A stretch of DNA of 64,000 bases from Closterium sp. Naga37s-1. Lineage: Eukaryota; Streptophyta; Zygnematophyceae; Desmidiales; Closteriaceae. Location: the NCBI GenBank assembly GCA_947471745.1, contig CANJKZ010000460.1, positions 425,001-489,000 on the forward strand. Direction: 5' to 3'. The notes beneath the pieces are model-generated. The model was not told the DNA's origin. It saw only the letters and a list, made by a program, of their open reading frames with translations, and made no database searches. Shown here one piece after another: positions 11,601 to 22,814 of this stretch. Both the position numbers and the translations under genes were made by a program. Each line of letters starts with the position of its first letter. The stretch's first letter is position 1.

Positions 11601-14600
11601 CTTTTCACTTGGGGCCGGGGCAGTCACGGGCAGTTGGGGCATGGGGACGTGCGGGACAGGGAGCTCCCCACGAGGGTTGAAGCCATCAAAGACCAGCGCG
11701 TGCTGTCGGTGAGTCAGGAAGGCGTGGAGGGTGGGGCATGGAGGGTGGGGCATGGAGGGTGGGGCATGGAGGATGGGGCACGAGGATAGGGTGGGTGGAG
11801 GATGGAGTGGGTGGTTGATGGGGCAGTCACGGGCAGTTGGGGCATGGGGACGTGCAGGACAGAGAGGTCCCCACAAGAGTTGAAGCCATCAAAGACCAGC
11901 ATGTGCTGCCGGTGAGTCTGTTCTGTAGGGCGTGGATGGTGGGGCATGGAAAGTAAGGCATGGCGGATGGGGCAGGGAGGGTGGGGCAGGTAGGGTGTCC
12001 CTCTATAGACTCACAATCACTCGCTTTCTCTATTCACCTCAGGTTTCCTGTGGGCCAGCCAGCGTGTCAGCATTGGCATGCTCAGGGCTCAGACCACCAC
12101 TACTGCACAATATCCGTTCCTCTCTTGGATTCTCTCCCTCTACTCACTCTTTCAATCATCCCCTTCACCTCAGGTGTCCTGTGGGCCAGCCAGCACGGCA
12201 GTGGTGTGTCAGCACCGGCACGCACAGGGCTCAGACCACCACCACTGCACGCTCTGCCGCCAGGCCTTCTCCTTTGCCCGTATCCGCCACCACTGCTACA
12301 ACTGCTCCCTCCCCGTCTGCCACGCCTGCAGCCCCCGCAAGCTTCTGGGAGCTGCTATGGCCCCGACTCCTACCCGTCCTTACCGTGTGTGTGACATGTG
12401 CTTTAACAAGATAAGTAAGGTTTCCGCAGGCAGCAGCGGCAGTACCAGCAACAGCAGCAGTAGCGGCAAGATGAGTAAGGGTTCTAATAGTATCAGTACC
12501 AGCAGCAGCATCAATTTGAAGAGCGGTAGCAGCACAGGCAGCAGCAGCAGCAGCAGTATCAGCAGCAGCAGCAGCAGCATTATCAGCAGCAGCGGTAGTC
12601 TGGGAGGCATGGGGAGCGGTGGCGGAGGAGGCGGAGGAGGAGCAGGGGGAGGGGGTAAGCCTGGGCTGTTCACCACCAGCAGCAGTGGCGGTAGTGCTGC
12701 TGGTGGTAATCGTGGTAGTAGTGCTGGTAGTGGTGGTGCCGCTGCTACTGCTGCTGGTGGGAACTTTCTATCTCTCAGCAGCAACAGTGCTTCATCTGGA
12801 AGTTCTATAGGCCCAGGAGCAGCAGGGATGAGGAGCAGCACTAGTAGGGCCAAGGCAGGGTCATTCACAGGAACACCTGGGCTTTCACCTGGGCAATCTC
12901 CTGGAAACGCCACAGAGACTCAACATGTGCATGCACGGAGTCATGATGGGGGGTCAGCGCTGCCCCTCCCCATGTGGGGGCCTGTCTCTCCTCCTCCTCT
13001 ATTCGCCTCCCTCGTTTCACGACAAGCCTTCGCCCCTATGGCTTACCCCCACTACCCCCATACGGAGACACAACAACAGCAGCAACAGCAGCAACAACAA
13101 CATTCACAGCAGCAGCAGCAGCAGCAGCATCAGGCAGGGCAGCAGGCCAGTCTCCGCAAATCCCCATCCCCTCAACCTCACCATGCCGTCCCGTCCTCTA
13201 GCACCTCCGTCTCCTCCTCCCTCCCCATCCTCCCCTCCGGCTTTCTCTCTCACGCTTCCTCCTCCTCTTCTTCTTCCTCCTCGTCTTCCCCCTCCTCTAC
13301 TACCTCTTGGCTCTTCTCCCAAACCAGTGCGTCTCTCTCAACCAGTATAGCCAGCCCTACACCCTCATCCTCACTGGCACCCAACAGCGCTACCGCCACC
13401 ACCCCTCCCACTCTCCCTTCCCGCCATTCCTCCCACTCCCTCTCCCCGAACCTCCCAGAAGACTCCGGGCCTCCGCCACGGGCCTCCCGGACCATCTCCC
13501 TCCGAGGCTCGGTGGCAGGCTTGGTGATAGGCTCGGGGAGGCGGCCATCCAGTCCGCTGATGTGGCAATCGAGTAATAGTCCGTTGGGGGCGGGGAGAGC
13601 GGCAAGCCCTACAGGAGCTCAAGTTGCTGCTGCCGCTGCTGCTGCCGCTGCAGCTATGATAGCTGGTAGCAGTGCTGCTGGCGGTGGTGTGGGTAGAAGT
13701 GCTGCTTCTGGTGGCTTCCCTGTGATTGGTGGAGTGGGAGTGGAGCCTTGGGATTGGAGGCAGCAGGGCGGTGCGGTGGGGAGCGGTGAGGCGCGGTGGA
13801 GAAAGGCGAAGGAGGAGGCAGACAAGGAGATACAGAGACTACGTGAAGAGGTGCGGATTGGCATTGTAGGGCTGGGGATCAGTAACCCTAAAAAAAGGGG
13901 GTATCATCGCAGATTGCCCCTCAAACTGAAAAAGGGGTGTGAACATCCCAGTATATTCCATGTGCCATGCATCATGTGTTGCGTGCACAATGCATATGCA
14001 GTTGTGCACATGCAATGGCACTTTCTCTATTCTGCAACTCTTTCTTTCCATCTCCTCTCTTCCTGCTCCACCAGCTACGAGCATCACAAGCAAGGAGTGC
14101 GGAGGTGGAGAGGGAGCGACAGGCAGAGAGGCGTCTAGCGAGCAAGCAGGTGGAGGCAGCACTTGCTGCTGCCAGCAGGGCTGCTGCTCGTACTGCTGGC
14201 TCTTACAAGCCCTTTCTTCCCCCTTGCCTCCTTCCTTCCCCCTCTGCCTCCCTCCAGCTGTGAGCGGTGAAAACGAGGAGTGCGAAGGTGGAGAGGGAGC
14301 AGCAGGCAGAGAGGCGGCTGGCAGGCAAGCAGGTGGAAGCAGCCTTCCCAGCTTCCAGCAGGGCTGCTGCTCGTGCTGCCGGCGCTCACACCTTCCTTCC
14401 CCTTTACCTCCCTTCTTCCCATTGCCTCCCTTCTTCCCCCTTTCCCCTTCCCTCCCTCCTTCCTGTTTCTTCCTTCCAGCTACGAGCGGTAAAAGCGAGG
14501 AGTGCGGAGGTGGAGAGGGAGCGGCAGGCGGAGAGGCGGCTAGCGAGCAAGCAGGTGGAGGCAGCCTTCTCAGCTGCCAGCAGGGCTGCTGCTCGTGCTG

Positions 14601-17600
14601 CTGGCGCTCGTGATGTCATCCAGCTGCTCTCTCAGCAGGTGTGACCCGTGTCTCAGGTCGTGACCCGATTCTAATTTCAATCTGATATGTACTTCCACTC
14701 CGCATTCTTGTGTTTGTCCTGGCATTGTTAGGAGGCCGATGGGCATGCAGCGGGCCAGTATGCCTTGCTCCATGTCCTACTCACCAGCCTCAATGCTCTC
14801 TCATCCCGCTCATAACTTCTACCCTCTCCGTGCCATCCTCCTCTTGCACTCTTTCATCTCCCCTCCATCTTCTTCCCCCTCCATCTTCCCGCCCTCCTGC
14901 CTCCACCTTCTCCTCCACCTTCACTCACACACAGCTCACCACTCTCACACAAGGTCACCCTCAGGGCAGCACCAAGCAAGTCAGCCTCGCAGTGACCTCT
15001 CTTCCAGCTGCAGTGGTCTACACAGGCCCACTCCTCTCCTCCACCTCCATCCCTCCAACCCTAACGGAGCTCCCTCCACAGCAACTCACCAGCACTGCCG
15101 CTGTGTTGGCTTCAGGACAGGCAATAGCTGAAGGGGGGGCATGTGAGAAAGGGGCATGTGGGAAGGGGGCATGTGGGGAGGGGGCACGTGGGGAGGATAC
15201 ATGTGGGGAGGGGTTATGTGGGGAAGAGGCACGCGGGGAGGTAGCAGGTGGGGCTGATTGGGTGGGTGCGCCTTGTGACACTTCTCCATCCACTGATATG
15301 GCAGGTGCCAATGGCAGCAGCATAGGGGCCGCATTGAATCCCAATAATAGCACATCCGTTCCAAGCACAAGTACAGATGCAAGCACGAGCACAGGTGTAG
15401 GTACAAATAGTACATGTGCCAGTAGCAGCAGCACAGGCAGTGGAGGCTTCGAGGGAAGGGTAATCGAGGGCAGCAGCAGCAGCAGCGGCGGCGGCGGCGG
15501 CGGCGGCAGCAGCAGCAGAAGCAATGGCGGCGGTGGTGGCGGTGGCGGCGGCGGTAGCAAGAACTCCAGACTGTTGAAACGCATGGTCACTCCACGCACA
15601 GCAGCAGCAGCAGCCGCTGCTGCAGCAGGGCTACAGCCACTAACGACCAATTTCTCCTTCAACTCCTGGAGTTCCCTAGACTGGACCAGATCCAAATCGC
15701 CTCCTGATGCCGCTGCTGCCGCCGCAGCTGCAGCTGCTGCAGCAGGGATAGCTGGGAGGGACGGTGAGTCGGTTGCGGCAGCTGCGGCTGCGTTGGCTGC
15801 TCTGCGGGTGGAAGAAGAGTTGCGGGAGTCTTCTGAGGGATGGGAAGGTGCACCAGACGTGGCAGAAGCAGCAGTAGAAGCAGAGGTGCCTGAAGAAGTA
15901 GTGGCTAAAATTTCAGAAGCAGCAGAAGCAGCAGAAGCAGAAGAACCAGCAGAACCAGCAGATGCAGCAAAAGCATTCGGCAAACCGGAAGGCAGTATGC
16001 TGAAGGGCTCAGCCGCAGATGTTGAAGGGAATCACATTAATCGTGTCGTTCTGGAAGGGGCAATTCAGGAGGAGATGGTACAGAAAGATGAAGCACAAAA
16101 GCAGCGAGGAGACGGGGAGAGCGAGAACAAGAACTCTTCAGGCTCTTCATACCTTTCATCTCAGTCCATGCCTCCTCCTTCAGACTCCTCAAACATCTCT
16201 AAACCCACAAGAAAATCCAACAAGTCCTGGTCGTTTCGAAGCGCCGTGGGCATGCCTTGGAGCCCTGCAGGCAGGGCAGATGAAAACATTGACTCCCCCA
16301 GATCGCAGTGGTTCGGGCAGGTGAATAGAGGCTCTGGGAAGACGGGCCTGGGGGTTCCTTCAGAAGCAGGTGTGGAGAGCGCAGCAGGGCATGGGACTGA
16401 TGTTTGGGCTGCAGCAAGAGAGGAGAACCCACATGGTGATGTCCTAGCTCATGTGGCTCAAGGGGAGGATGAGGAGGCAGAGGAGGGGTTTGCTAATGGT
16501 AGTAAAGGGTCGGAGGGGGAAATGGAGCCAGGAACGGGAGTGGGTGGCGAGGAGGAGGGTCGGGAGGAAGCAGGGGGAGGAGAGGCGGAGGAACGGAGGG
16601 ATGGGATGGATGGGTTGGTAGCTGCGAGCAAGCAGGTGGGCTCTGATGCTACTTCCGGGAAAGGGGTTCCTGAAAGGGGAACTGTTGTTGTTCCTAAGAA
16701 GGTGACTAGCATTGGCATTCCGCCTGTGTGGAACGGGATTTGTGAAATGACCCCAAGACCACATCGGTCTGCTAGCAGGTTTGCAGTGAGTAGAGGTGCA
16801 GGCGAGGACAGTGCGATTGCTTCTTCTGTGGGTGGAGAGGAGAGGGGGAACGGGCAGCTGTGTGCCGATGGGCTGGACGGAAGTGGGGCAGTGCGAGAGG
16901 GAAGCGGGGCTGAGGGAGAAGGTTTGTTTGAAAGAGTCGAGAAGGATGGTTTGGGTACGCTTCGCATGGAATCTGATTTGGAAGGGGATGCAGCAGCAGC
17001 GAGGTCAGAGGAAAGTGCTTCTGTGGGGTATTCAGAGGAGGGTTGTACGAGTTATGCCGGACAAATGGGTTATGTGCCAAGCCAGCAGCCGTATGGAAAT
17101 GATGCAGTGCAGGGTGTGGAGGACCATGTGGGGACAGGTGAGGAGGACGGTGTTACGAGCTATACTGGACAAGCAGGTTATGTGCCAGACCAGCAGCAGT
17201 ATAGAGATGATGCAGTGGAGGGTGCGAAGGGTGTGGAGGATCGTGTGGGGGCAGGTGAGGAGGAAGGGAGCTGTGGCTGGCAGTATGTGCCCCGTGGGAT
17301 GAGCCGGGGCGAGACGGGGAATGGTGACTGGGACGAGAATGCTGGAGTTGAGGAGAATGCTGGGGGGGAGGAGAATGTGACAGGGGAAGAGAGGGCGTAC
17401 ATGGAGGGGAGTGCTCCGGGGGAAGAGAATTGTGGGAGGGAAGCAGGTGCAAGCAAGGAAGAGAGTGCAAGCAGGGAGGAGAGACATGAGAGGAAGCACA
17501 GGAGCAGGAAGCTGGGAGATGGGGAGTGGGTGGAGCAGCCAGAGCCAGGGGTGTATGTGACTCTGGCAAAGCTGCCTGTAGAGGGAACTGAGCTGCGTCG

Positions 17601-18594
17601 AATCCGGTTCAGGTAAGCCACTGCTTTGGTTATGTTGCTGGCTCTTCCGTTTTCTGAGTTTTGGTCATGTATGGTGTGAAAACACTCTCATCCCTACTAC
17701 CGTCAGCCCCCGGATAGAAGCGCCCCTGGGGGTATAAAAAAACACTGTTTTTTAAGGGGTGCGCTTATAATCGAGGAATTTTATCAGCGCCGGCGTTTAT
17801 AAAATGGCAAAAATAATTTCTATCTGTTTTACACCAAAGTGTGGATCTCGTTCTGCCGATTGTAATCGAGTCGAAAACATATAGGGTCGCGAATCTGATT
17901 CTCGCGCAGCTTGGCAGGGAGTGATTCCCTGCCAACTCAAACGGACAGAATGACAGCACATGCTGACTCGACGCGCAAAAAGTGAGATCAGAGTGTGGGA
18001 AATCGAATTTGTGGCTCGTTTCCCTGATAATGTGAAATTTGTTTCTGTATTTCGTCAGATTTTCAAATGAAAAACCAACATGCGCTTATAATAAATCATC
18101 TTGTTTTAGGGGGTGGGCTTATAATTGAGGACCGGATATAAGCGCTGTCATCCTTTTATAAGCGCCGGCGCTTATCCGAGGCCTGCGCTTCTATCCGGGG
18201 GCTTACGGTACCTCCATCCCGTCTGCAGTCCAGGTTATGCCCTGCATTCTGTGGCTTTTTCTTTCAACACTTTTTGCCCTCCAGCCAGCCCCCACCCCGC
18301 ACCATTCTTGCCCATCTTCTCAACCTTCTTCCCCATGCACCTGCAGTTTCCACTTGAAGCACTTGTGCTCATCCTTTTCCATGCACGAACGATCATTCCG
18401 GCTTACCTTTTCCTGAATAAACCATCCCATGTTTTGCATGTGTGGACGCTCATTGTAGCCGCAAGGTTTTTATGGAGAAGCAAGCAGAAACGTGGTGGGC
18501 GGAGAATAAGGCAGCAGTAACTGCCATGTACAATATCATCAGCACGGCAAAGAAAACTGGCGTTGATCCAGGTGACGTTGAAGCTCCCCAATAG
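5609..18594 (+). CDS. PRAF: PRAF-like protein: PH, RCC1 repeats, FYVE, coiled coil, BRX
   Basis: Plant-specific membrane-associated RCC1 protein. Exons with in-frame GT-AG junctions: 5609-5689, 5815-5901, 6005-6094, 6243-6329, 6716-6895, 7038-8102, 8919-9190, 9631-10093, 10401-10515, 11512-11708, 12174-13850, 14480-14638, about 14945-17612 (5' edge uncertain) and 18459-18594. The PH domain covers exons 2-5 ([18 protein letters not shown], then [28 protein letters not shown] and [15 protein letters not shown]). RCC1 repeats run through exons 6-11 ([53 protein letters not shown]). Exon 11 has the FYVE ring with RIRHHCYNC and CHACSPRK. Exon 12 is coiled coil. The last two exons give the BRX motif ([19 protein letters not shown], then [15 protein letters not shown]). 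At roughly 2400 residues it is about twice the usual family size, mainly from Ser/Gly/Ala/Gln-rich linkers. The ATG at 5609 is chosen because exon 1 ends DRETEQ, as in relatives. Confidence 0.88.
6425..6655 (+). other. Echoes of PRAF exon 5 (up to three partial copies)
   Basis: Before the full exon at 6716-6895 lie a fragment near 6429-6460 ([10 protein letters not shown]), a 5' copy at 6486-6520 with acceptor ([11 protein letters not shown]) and a longer copy at 6576-6650 with acceptor ([20 protein letters not shown]). The last two both run into stop codons, so inclusion of either would truncate the protein. Confidence 0.82.
8201..8279 (+). other. 3'-part echo of PRAF exon 6
   Basis: Copy of the last 26 codons of exon 6 ([20 protein letters not shown]) with a GT donor after GATGAG as in the real exon. 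It has no acceptor of its own and lies in the intron just after exon 6. Confidence 0.8.
8440..8915. repeat. CCATCCTCCCCC simple repeat in PRAF intron 6
   Basis: Nearly 480 bp of 10-12 bp pyrimidine-rich words ending just before exon 7. It contains a larger internal duplication: a segment near 8610-8690 recurs near 8770-8850. Long open frames over it are compositional artefacts. Confidence 0.9.
9229..9326 (+). other. 3'-part echo of PRAF exon 7
   Basis: Copy of the last third of exon 7 ([20 protein letters not shown], then [12 protein letters not shown]), including the GTAAGC donor. It begins directly after a TTAG that could act as a weak acceptor. The two donors differ only in the final codon, GA against AA before GT. 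Confidence 0.85.
10240..10313 (+). other. 5'-part echo of PRAF exon 9
   Basis: Acceptor plus [20 protein letters not shown], ending GSTH, then divergence. It is a truncated upstream copy of the RCC1 exon at 10401-10515. Confidence 0.83.
10516..11175 (+). repeat. 130-bp tandem array made from PRAF exon 9
   Basis: Four near-identical 130-bp units (10516-10645, 10646-10775, 10776-10905, 10906-11035) followed by a more divergent unit ending near 11175. Each unit holds the 3' part of exon 9 ([20 protein letters not shown]), preceded by CTGACTAG, a possible acceptor, and followed by CCCAG and GTAGGT, the same donor as the real exon. The exon piece is 72 bp, a multiple of three. Confidence 0.9.
11412..11469 (+). 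other. 5'-part echo of PRAF exon 10
   Basis: Reads [18 protein letters not shown] and then stops resembling the exon. It is a 5' fragment lying before the full exon at 11512-11708. Confidence 0.82.
11820..11911 (+). other. 3'-part echo of PRAF exon 10
   Basis: Reads [20 protein letters not shown] and then AIKDQHVLP with a GTGAGT donor. Together with the 5' fragment at 11412 it brackets the real exon, the same layout as SF3B2 exon 7. Confidence 0.82.
12044..12110 (+). other. 5'-part echo of PRAF exon 11 (start of FYVE exon)
   Basis: Has a CAG acceptor and the first codons (VSCGPAS) of exon 11, plus a diverged tail that still shows the ggctcagaccaccac word. It is truncated before the zinc ligands. 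Confidence 0.75.
14075..14203 (+). other. Echo 1 of PRAF coiled-coil exon 12
   Basis: CAG acceptor then [20 protein letters not shown] and [20 protein letters not shown]. It is open but lacks the [10 protein letters not shown] end and donor of the full exon (14480-14638). The preceding donor (13850) is phase 0, so it could be joined in frame at its 5' side only. Confidence 0.83.
14258..14385 (+). other. Echo 2 of PRAF coiled-coil exon 12
   Basis: Acceptor then CTG TGA, where the real exon has CTA CGA: the second codon is a stop. The rest still reads [20 protein letters not shown]. It is decayed but clearly homologous. Confidence 0.83.
17698..18210. mobile_element. MITE-like element in last PRAF intron (TA target)
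   Basis: Starts TACCGTCAGCCCCCGGATAG and ends with the inverted form CTATCCGGGGGCTTACGGTA. This gives about 25 bp of terminal inverted repeat with one mismatch, flanked by TA. The inside is AT-rich with repeated gcgcttataa words and no open frame. A Tc1/mariner or pogo-related non-autonomous element is likely from the TA target; the family is not proven. Confidence 0.85.
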
Positions 18595-19792
18595 CACTAG
18601 CTGTTAGCCACCTACCGGTAAGTGGTTTGTACTACCGTGCTTGATAAAATGCTAATTTAGGTTATGGTAATTCAAATAGGCTGTCACTTTAAAAGTTCCA
18701 CTCATTGTGGGAGATGGTGGTTAAACCGTTAAACCCTTATTAAGCGTTGGATGAATCTATAATGGATTGTCAGAAACACATGATCTTACAATCAAGCTGC
18801 TATAAATTCATTCTGTAAATATTTATTTTTGTAAACATTACTTTGGAGAAGTGGTTACGGTAGTCATTCTGGCAAGATACAAATCGAAGAATGTAGCTTC
18901 CGCTTCCCTAGGGAGGACATTTTGAATTTCAAACCAGCATAGCAGAAACACGAAATGTCAACATTTCCAGAGCCTACATATTGGAGCTTGTGACCTGTGT
19001 CTGGAGACTGGAGCTTTGCCTGGTTTCGGACCATAGCATTGACAATCATGGCCCCTCTTGCTACTCAGGTGTGACTGAGCTGCATTGTAACGACGCTTTT
19101 TCCTTCTAGGAGTACTAACGAGTTCCCGCTGCTTGCAGAGCCGTCGTGGGGAGACACGCACTCGTCCAGTGTCTTCCCAGAATGAAAATGCCGTACCTGT
19201 TTCAGGGAAGGGTAGTATTATGAAAACTTTCGCACTGACTAATTTCCTATGCTATACGATTCTTAAAGCCGCGGTGCAGATATCCGGGCTCCAGTTCAAA
19301 CTATTATAGTTTGAAAGCCGCGTAACCCAGTATACACAGGAAAGCGAGCAGGGAGAGGTTTCTGCCAGCGGGGGAAGGGCGTGCGGAAAAGTCCTTCGCA
19401 GTATGATGTGTGTGGGGGGGAAACGGGGGAGGGCTCGGGGAAAAGCTCCGCTCAACGAGTTGAGGGGGAGCGCATGCAGCAAACTTGAAAATTCAAACTT
19501 GAACTCTAAACAACTCAAACTCGGCAAACTCTCGCGCTTGAACTAGGTTCTTACTAACTTGAAGTGCGTTTTCCGAGCTACGCAGAGCCATTTCCGCTAA
19601 GATTTCTCGCGTTTCATGGTCTATTGATGTGCTCACGAATATCTGCGCAATTTCCTACCTCGTAAACACCTTTTTGTCGTATTCGAAGCGCATTGCGCTC
19701 GTTTTCCTCCGTTGCCGTCCTTATTCCTCTCCCGCCCCTCCATTCCTCACGTATCTGCGGTAGCAAAGGCGCAACGGTAGCGACAGGCAGGA

Positions 19793-20060
19793 ATGGGTGC
19801 GACGGTGGCGAGCAGCGGGGCGACGATAGCGAGCGGTGCGGCGACGATAGCGAGCAGCGGGGCGACGATATGAGCAGCGGGGTGACGATAGCGAGCAGCA
19901 GGGCGACGATAGCGAACACCAGGGCGACGATAGCGAGCTCCAGGGCGACGATAGCGAGCATCAAGGCGACGATAGCGACAACCAGGGCGACGATAGCGAG
20001 CTCCAGGGCGACGATAGCAAGCACCAGGGCGACGATAGCGAGCAGCGGGGCGAAGCATCT
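19793..20060. repeat. 21-bp minisatellite (gcgacgatagcgag...)
   Basis: About twelve copies of a 21-bp unit, gcgacgatagcgagcagcgg plus one g, with variants such as gagctccag, gcaccag and caaccag at the second half. The period is a multiple of 3, which explains the spurious open frames (long runs of ATIAS on plus). Confidence 0.9.
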
Positions 20061-20174
20061 GTGCGACGGTGGCGAAGCATCTCGCGTCCCCCTCCATATT
20101 TATTCCTCTCCAATGCCTCCCCCTTTCCGATCCCTTGCCCGGTCCTCAGCATCAACTTCTCCTGGGCAGTGCCC

Positions 20175-21795
20175 TCCCTGTTTTCCTCTCCCTTTCCCCC
20201 TGTCCTCCTCTCCCTTTCCCCCTGTCCTCCTCTCCCTTTCCCCCTGTCCTCCTCTCCCTTTCCCCCTGTCCTCCTCTCCCTTTCCCCCTGTCCTCCTCTC
20301 CCTTTCCCCCTGTCCTCCTCTCCCTTTCCCCCTGTCCTCCTCTCCCTTTCCCCCTGTCCTCCTCTCCCTTTCCCCCTGTCCTCCTCTCCATTTCCCCCTG
20401 TCCTCCTCTCCCTTTCCCCCTGTCCTCCTCTCCCTTTCCCCCTGTCCTCCTCTCCCTTTCCCCCTGTCCTCCTCTCCCTTTCCCCCTGTCCTTCTCTCCC
20501 TTTCCCCCTGTCCTCTCCATTTCCCCCTGTCCTCCTCTCCATTTCCCCCTGTCCTTCTCTCCCTTTCCCCTTGTCCTCCTCTCCCTTTCCCCCTGTCCTT
20601 CTCTCCCTTTCCCCCTGTCCTCCTCTCCCTTTCCCCCTGTCCTTCTCTCCCTTTCCCCCTGTCCTCCTCTCCATTTCCCCCTGTCCTCCTCTCCCTTTCC
20701 CCCTGTCCTCTCCCTTTCCCCCTGTCCTCCTCTCCATTTCCCTCTGTCCTCCTCTCCCTTTCCCCCTGTCCTCCTCTCCCTTTCCCCCTGTCCTCCTCTC
20801 CCTTTCTCCCTGTCCTCCTCTCCCTTTCCCCCTGTCCTCCTCTCCCTTTCCCCCTGTCCTCCTCTCCATTTCCCCCTGTCCTCCTCTCCATTTCCCCCTG
20901 TCATCCTCTCCCTTTCCCCCTGTCCTCCTCTCCCTTTCCCCCTGTCCTCCTCTCCCTTTCCCCCTGTCCTTCTCTCCCTTTCCCCCTGTCCTCCTCTCCC
21001 TTTCCCCCTGTCCTTCTCTCCCTTTCCCCCTGTCCTCCTCTCCATTTCCCCCTGTCCTCCTCTCCCTTTCCCCCTGTCCTCTCCCTTTCCCCCTGTCCTC
21101 CTCTCCATTTCCCTCTGTCCTCCTCTCCCTTTCCCCCTGTCCTCCTCTCCCTTTCCCCCTGTCCTCCTCTCCCTTTCCCCCTGTCCTCCTCTCCCTTTCC
21201 CCCTGTCCTCCTCTCCATTTCCCCCTGTCCTCCTCTCCCTTTCCCCCTGTCCTCCTCTCCCTTTCCCCCTGTCCTCCTCTCCCTTTCCCCCTGTCCTCCT
21301 CTCCCTTTCCCCCTGTCCTTCTCTCCCTTTCCCCCTGTCCTCTCCATTTCCCCCTGTCCTCCTCTCCATTTCCCCCTGTCCTCTCCATTTCCCCCTGTCC
21401 TCCTCTCCCTTTCCCCCTGTCCTTCTCTCCCTTTCCCCCTGTCCTCCTCTCCATTTCCCCCTGTCCTCCTCTCCCTTTCCCCCTGTCCTCTCCCTTTCCC
21501 CCTGTCCTCCTCTCCATTTCCCTCTGTCCTCCTCTCCCTTTCCCCCTGTCCTCCTCTCCCTTTCCCCCTGTCCTCCTCTCCCTTTCCCCCTGTCCTCCTC
21601 TCCCTTTCCCCCTGTCCTCCTCTCCCTTTCCCCCTGTCCTCCTCTCCATTTCCCCCTGTCCTCCTCTCCATTTCCCCCTGTCATCCTCTCCCTTTCCCCC
21701 TGTCCTCCTCTCCCTTTCCCCCAGTCCTCCTCTCCATTTCCCCCTGTCCTTCTCTCCCTTTCCCCCTGTCCTTCTCTCCCTTTCCCCCTGTCCTT
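20175..21795. repeat. 22-bp polypyrimidine minisatellite, 1.6 kb
   Basis: About 73 head-to-tail copies of tcctcctctccctttccccc plus tg, with 19-bp variants (one ctc missing) and cca/ctt point variants. Blocks of the same variant order recur (for example about 20630-20890 against 20990-21240 and 21420-21680), showing higher-order duplication. Because 22 = 3n+1, all three plus frames and the minus frames stay open for 500-760 codons. These are not genes. The strand asymmetry suits triplex formation. Confidence 0.95.
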
Positions 21796-22814
21796 CCCTC
21801 CCACCTTTCCTCCCCCTCTCTCACATCCCTTCCCTTTCCTACTGTCCTCTCCCACCATTCACGCTTCTCTCAGCCATCCCTTTCCCCCCTCCCCTGCCCC
21901 TCGCCTTCCCCCACTACCGTCCCTTCCCTTTCCACTACGTTCTCTCGTTCAATTCAGCCAACAGTACCAGCTTTGCTTGGCCACTGAAGGCTGTCTATCA
22001 TATCTCAGTTTCCATGCTCTCTTCAACTTCCCTACCTAACATTCTTCAATAATGCGCAACGTTTCCTTCCCCTTTTCCCCTCCCCCCTCCTCCCTGTAAA
22101 TGGACAGCTGCACCAATAGTGGATCGGAGTGTAAAAATCGGCTCTCCTTGGATTATGCCATGTTGTTTGCTTGCGATCCTTTGCATGATAAGGATTTCAA
22201 TATGACATTCCAAGTCTTGCAGGTCTGTACAGTTGATGTTCTTTCTCCCCATTAGAAATAATACTCTTGCAAATGGATGGATAAATAAACCAAAATAAAC
22301 CTTGTAAGTGAAATATGTATTTTGCAAAGTTTTTATGAAACATAAGGTTTATCGTTTTGCAATGTGGAGGTGTTATTGGCAGAACAATCAGCGAAAGGGA
22401 GTATGGGGGTGTTGATGTGGTCCCATTTCCCGTTTCGTGTGTGTTCCCCCCTTCCCTTCCCCCCACCCCTTCCCCCCCACTTTTCCTTTCGAGGTTCGCG
22501 ACATTCGCCTTGGATGTTTTCATCGCAACACAACTTACACACTCGCTAGCCAATTGACTACCAGTACGGAACAAGACAAAACCCGGCTTGTCACTGTTCC
22601 TAAGATAGTTGCACCGCGGCTTTAACCGTATACCGTAAATGTAATCCAGCCACGAAGTCGAACGTCGTACGGAGTAAGATCGAAAGTTCTCGTCCTTCGC
22701 TGCGTCATGTCACGAATACCACCAAGGCCGTGGTCTCCGGGCGGTAAAACAAAAAAATGCGTCAACAGAAAAGTTCGTCGAGATACATCACTGACTCCGC
22801 GTTTCATATTTCAG

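Larger units (their letters stand above)
18595..22814. other. Gene-poor interval between PRAF-like gene and cyclin I
   Basis: No gene recognised. 18600-19790 is unique, moderately AT-rich sequence. 19793-21795 holds the two minisatellites listed below. 21800-22814 must contain the cyclin I promoter and probably its first exon, which I could not place: the first assigned exon begins with an acceptor at 22814 and needs a preceding phase-2 exon. Confidence 0.6.

Noticed and set aside
19693..22052. Open frames of 560-760 residues on both strands
   Set aside because: Produced by the 22-bp polypyrimidine minisatellite; all frames read the same rotated Pro/Leu/Ser or Glu/Arg/Gly text.
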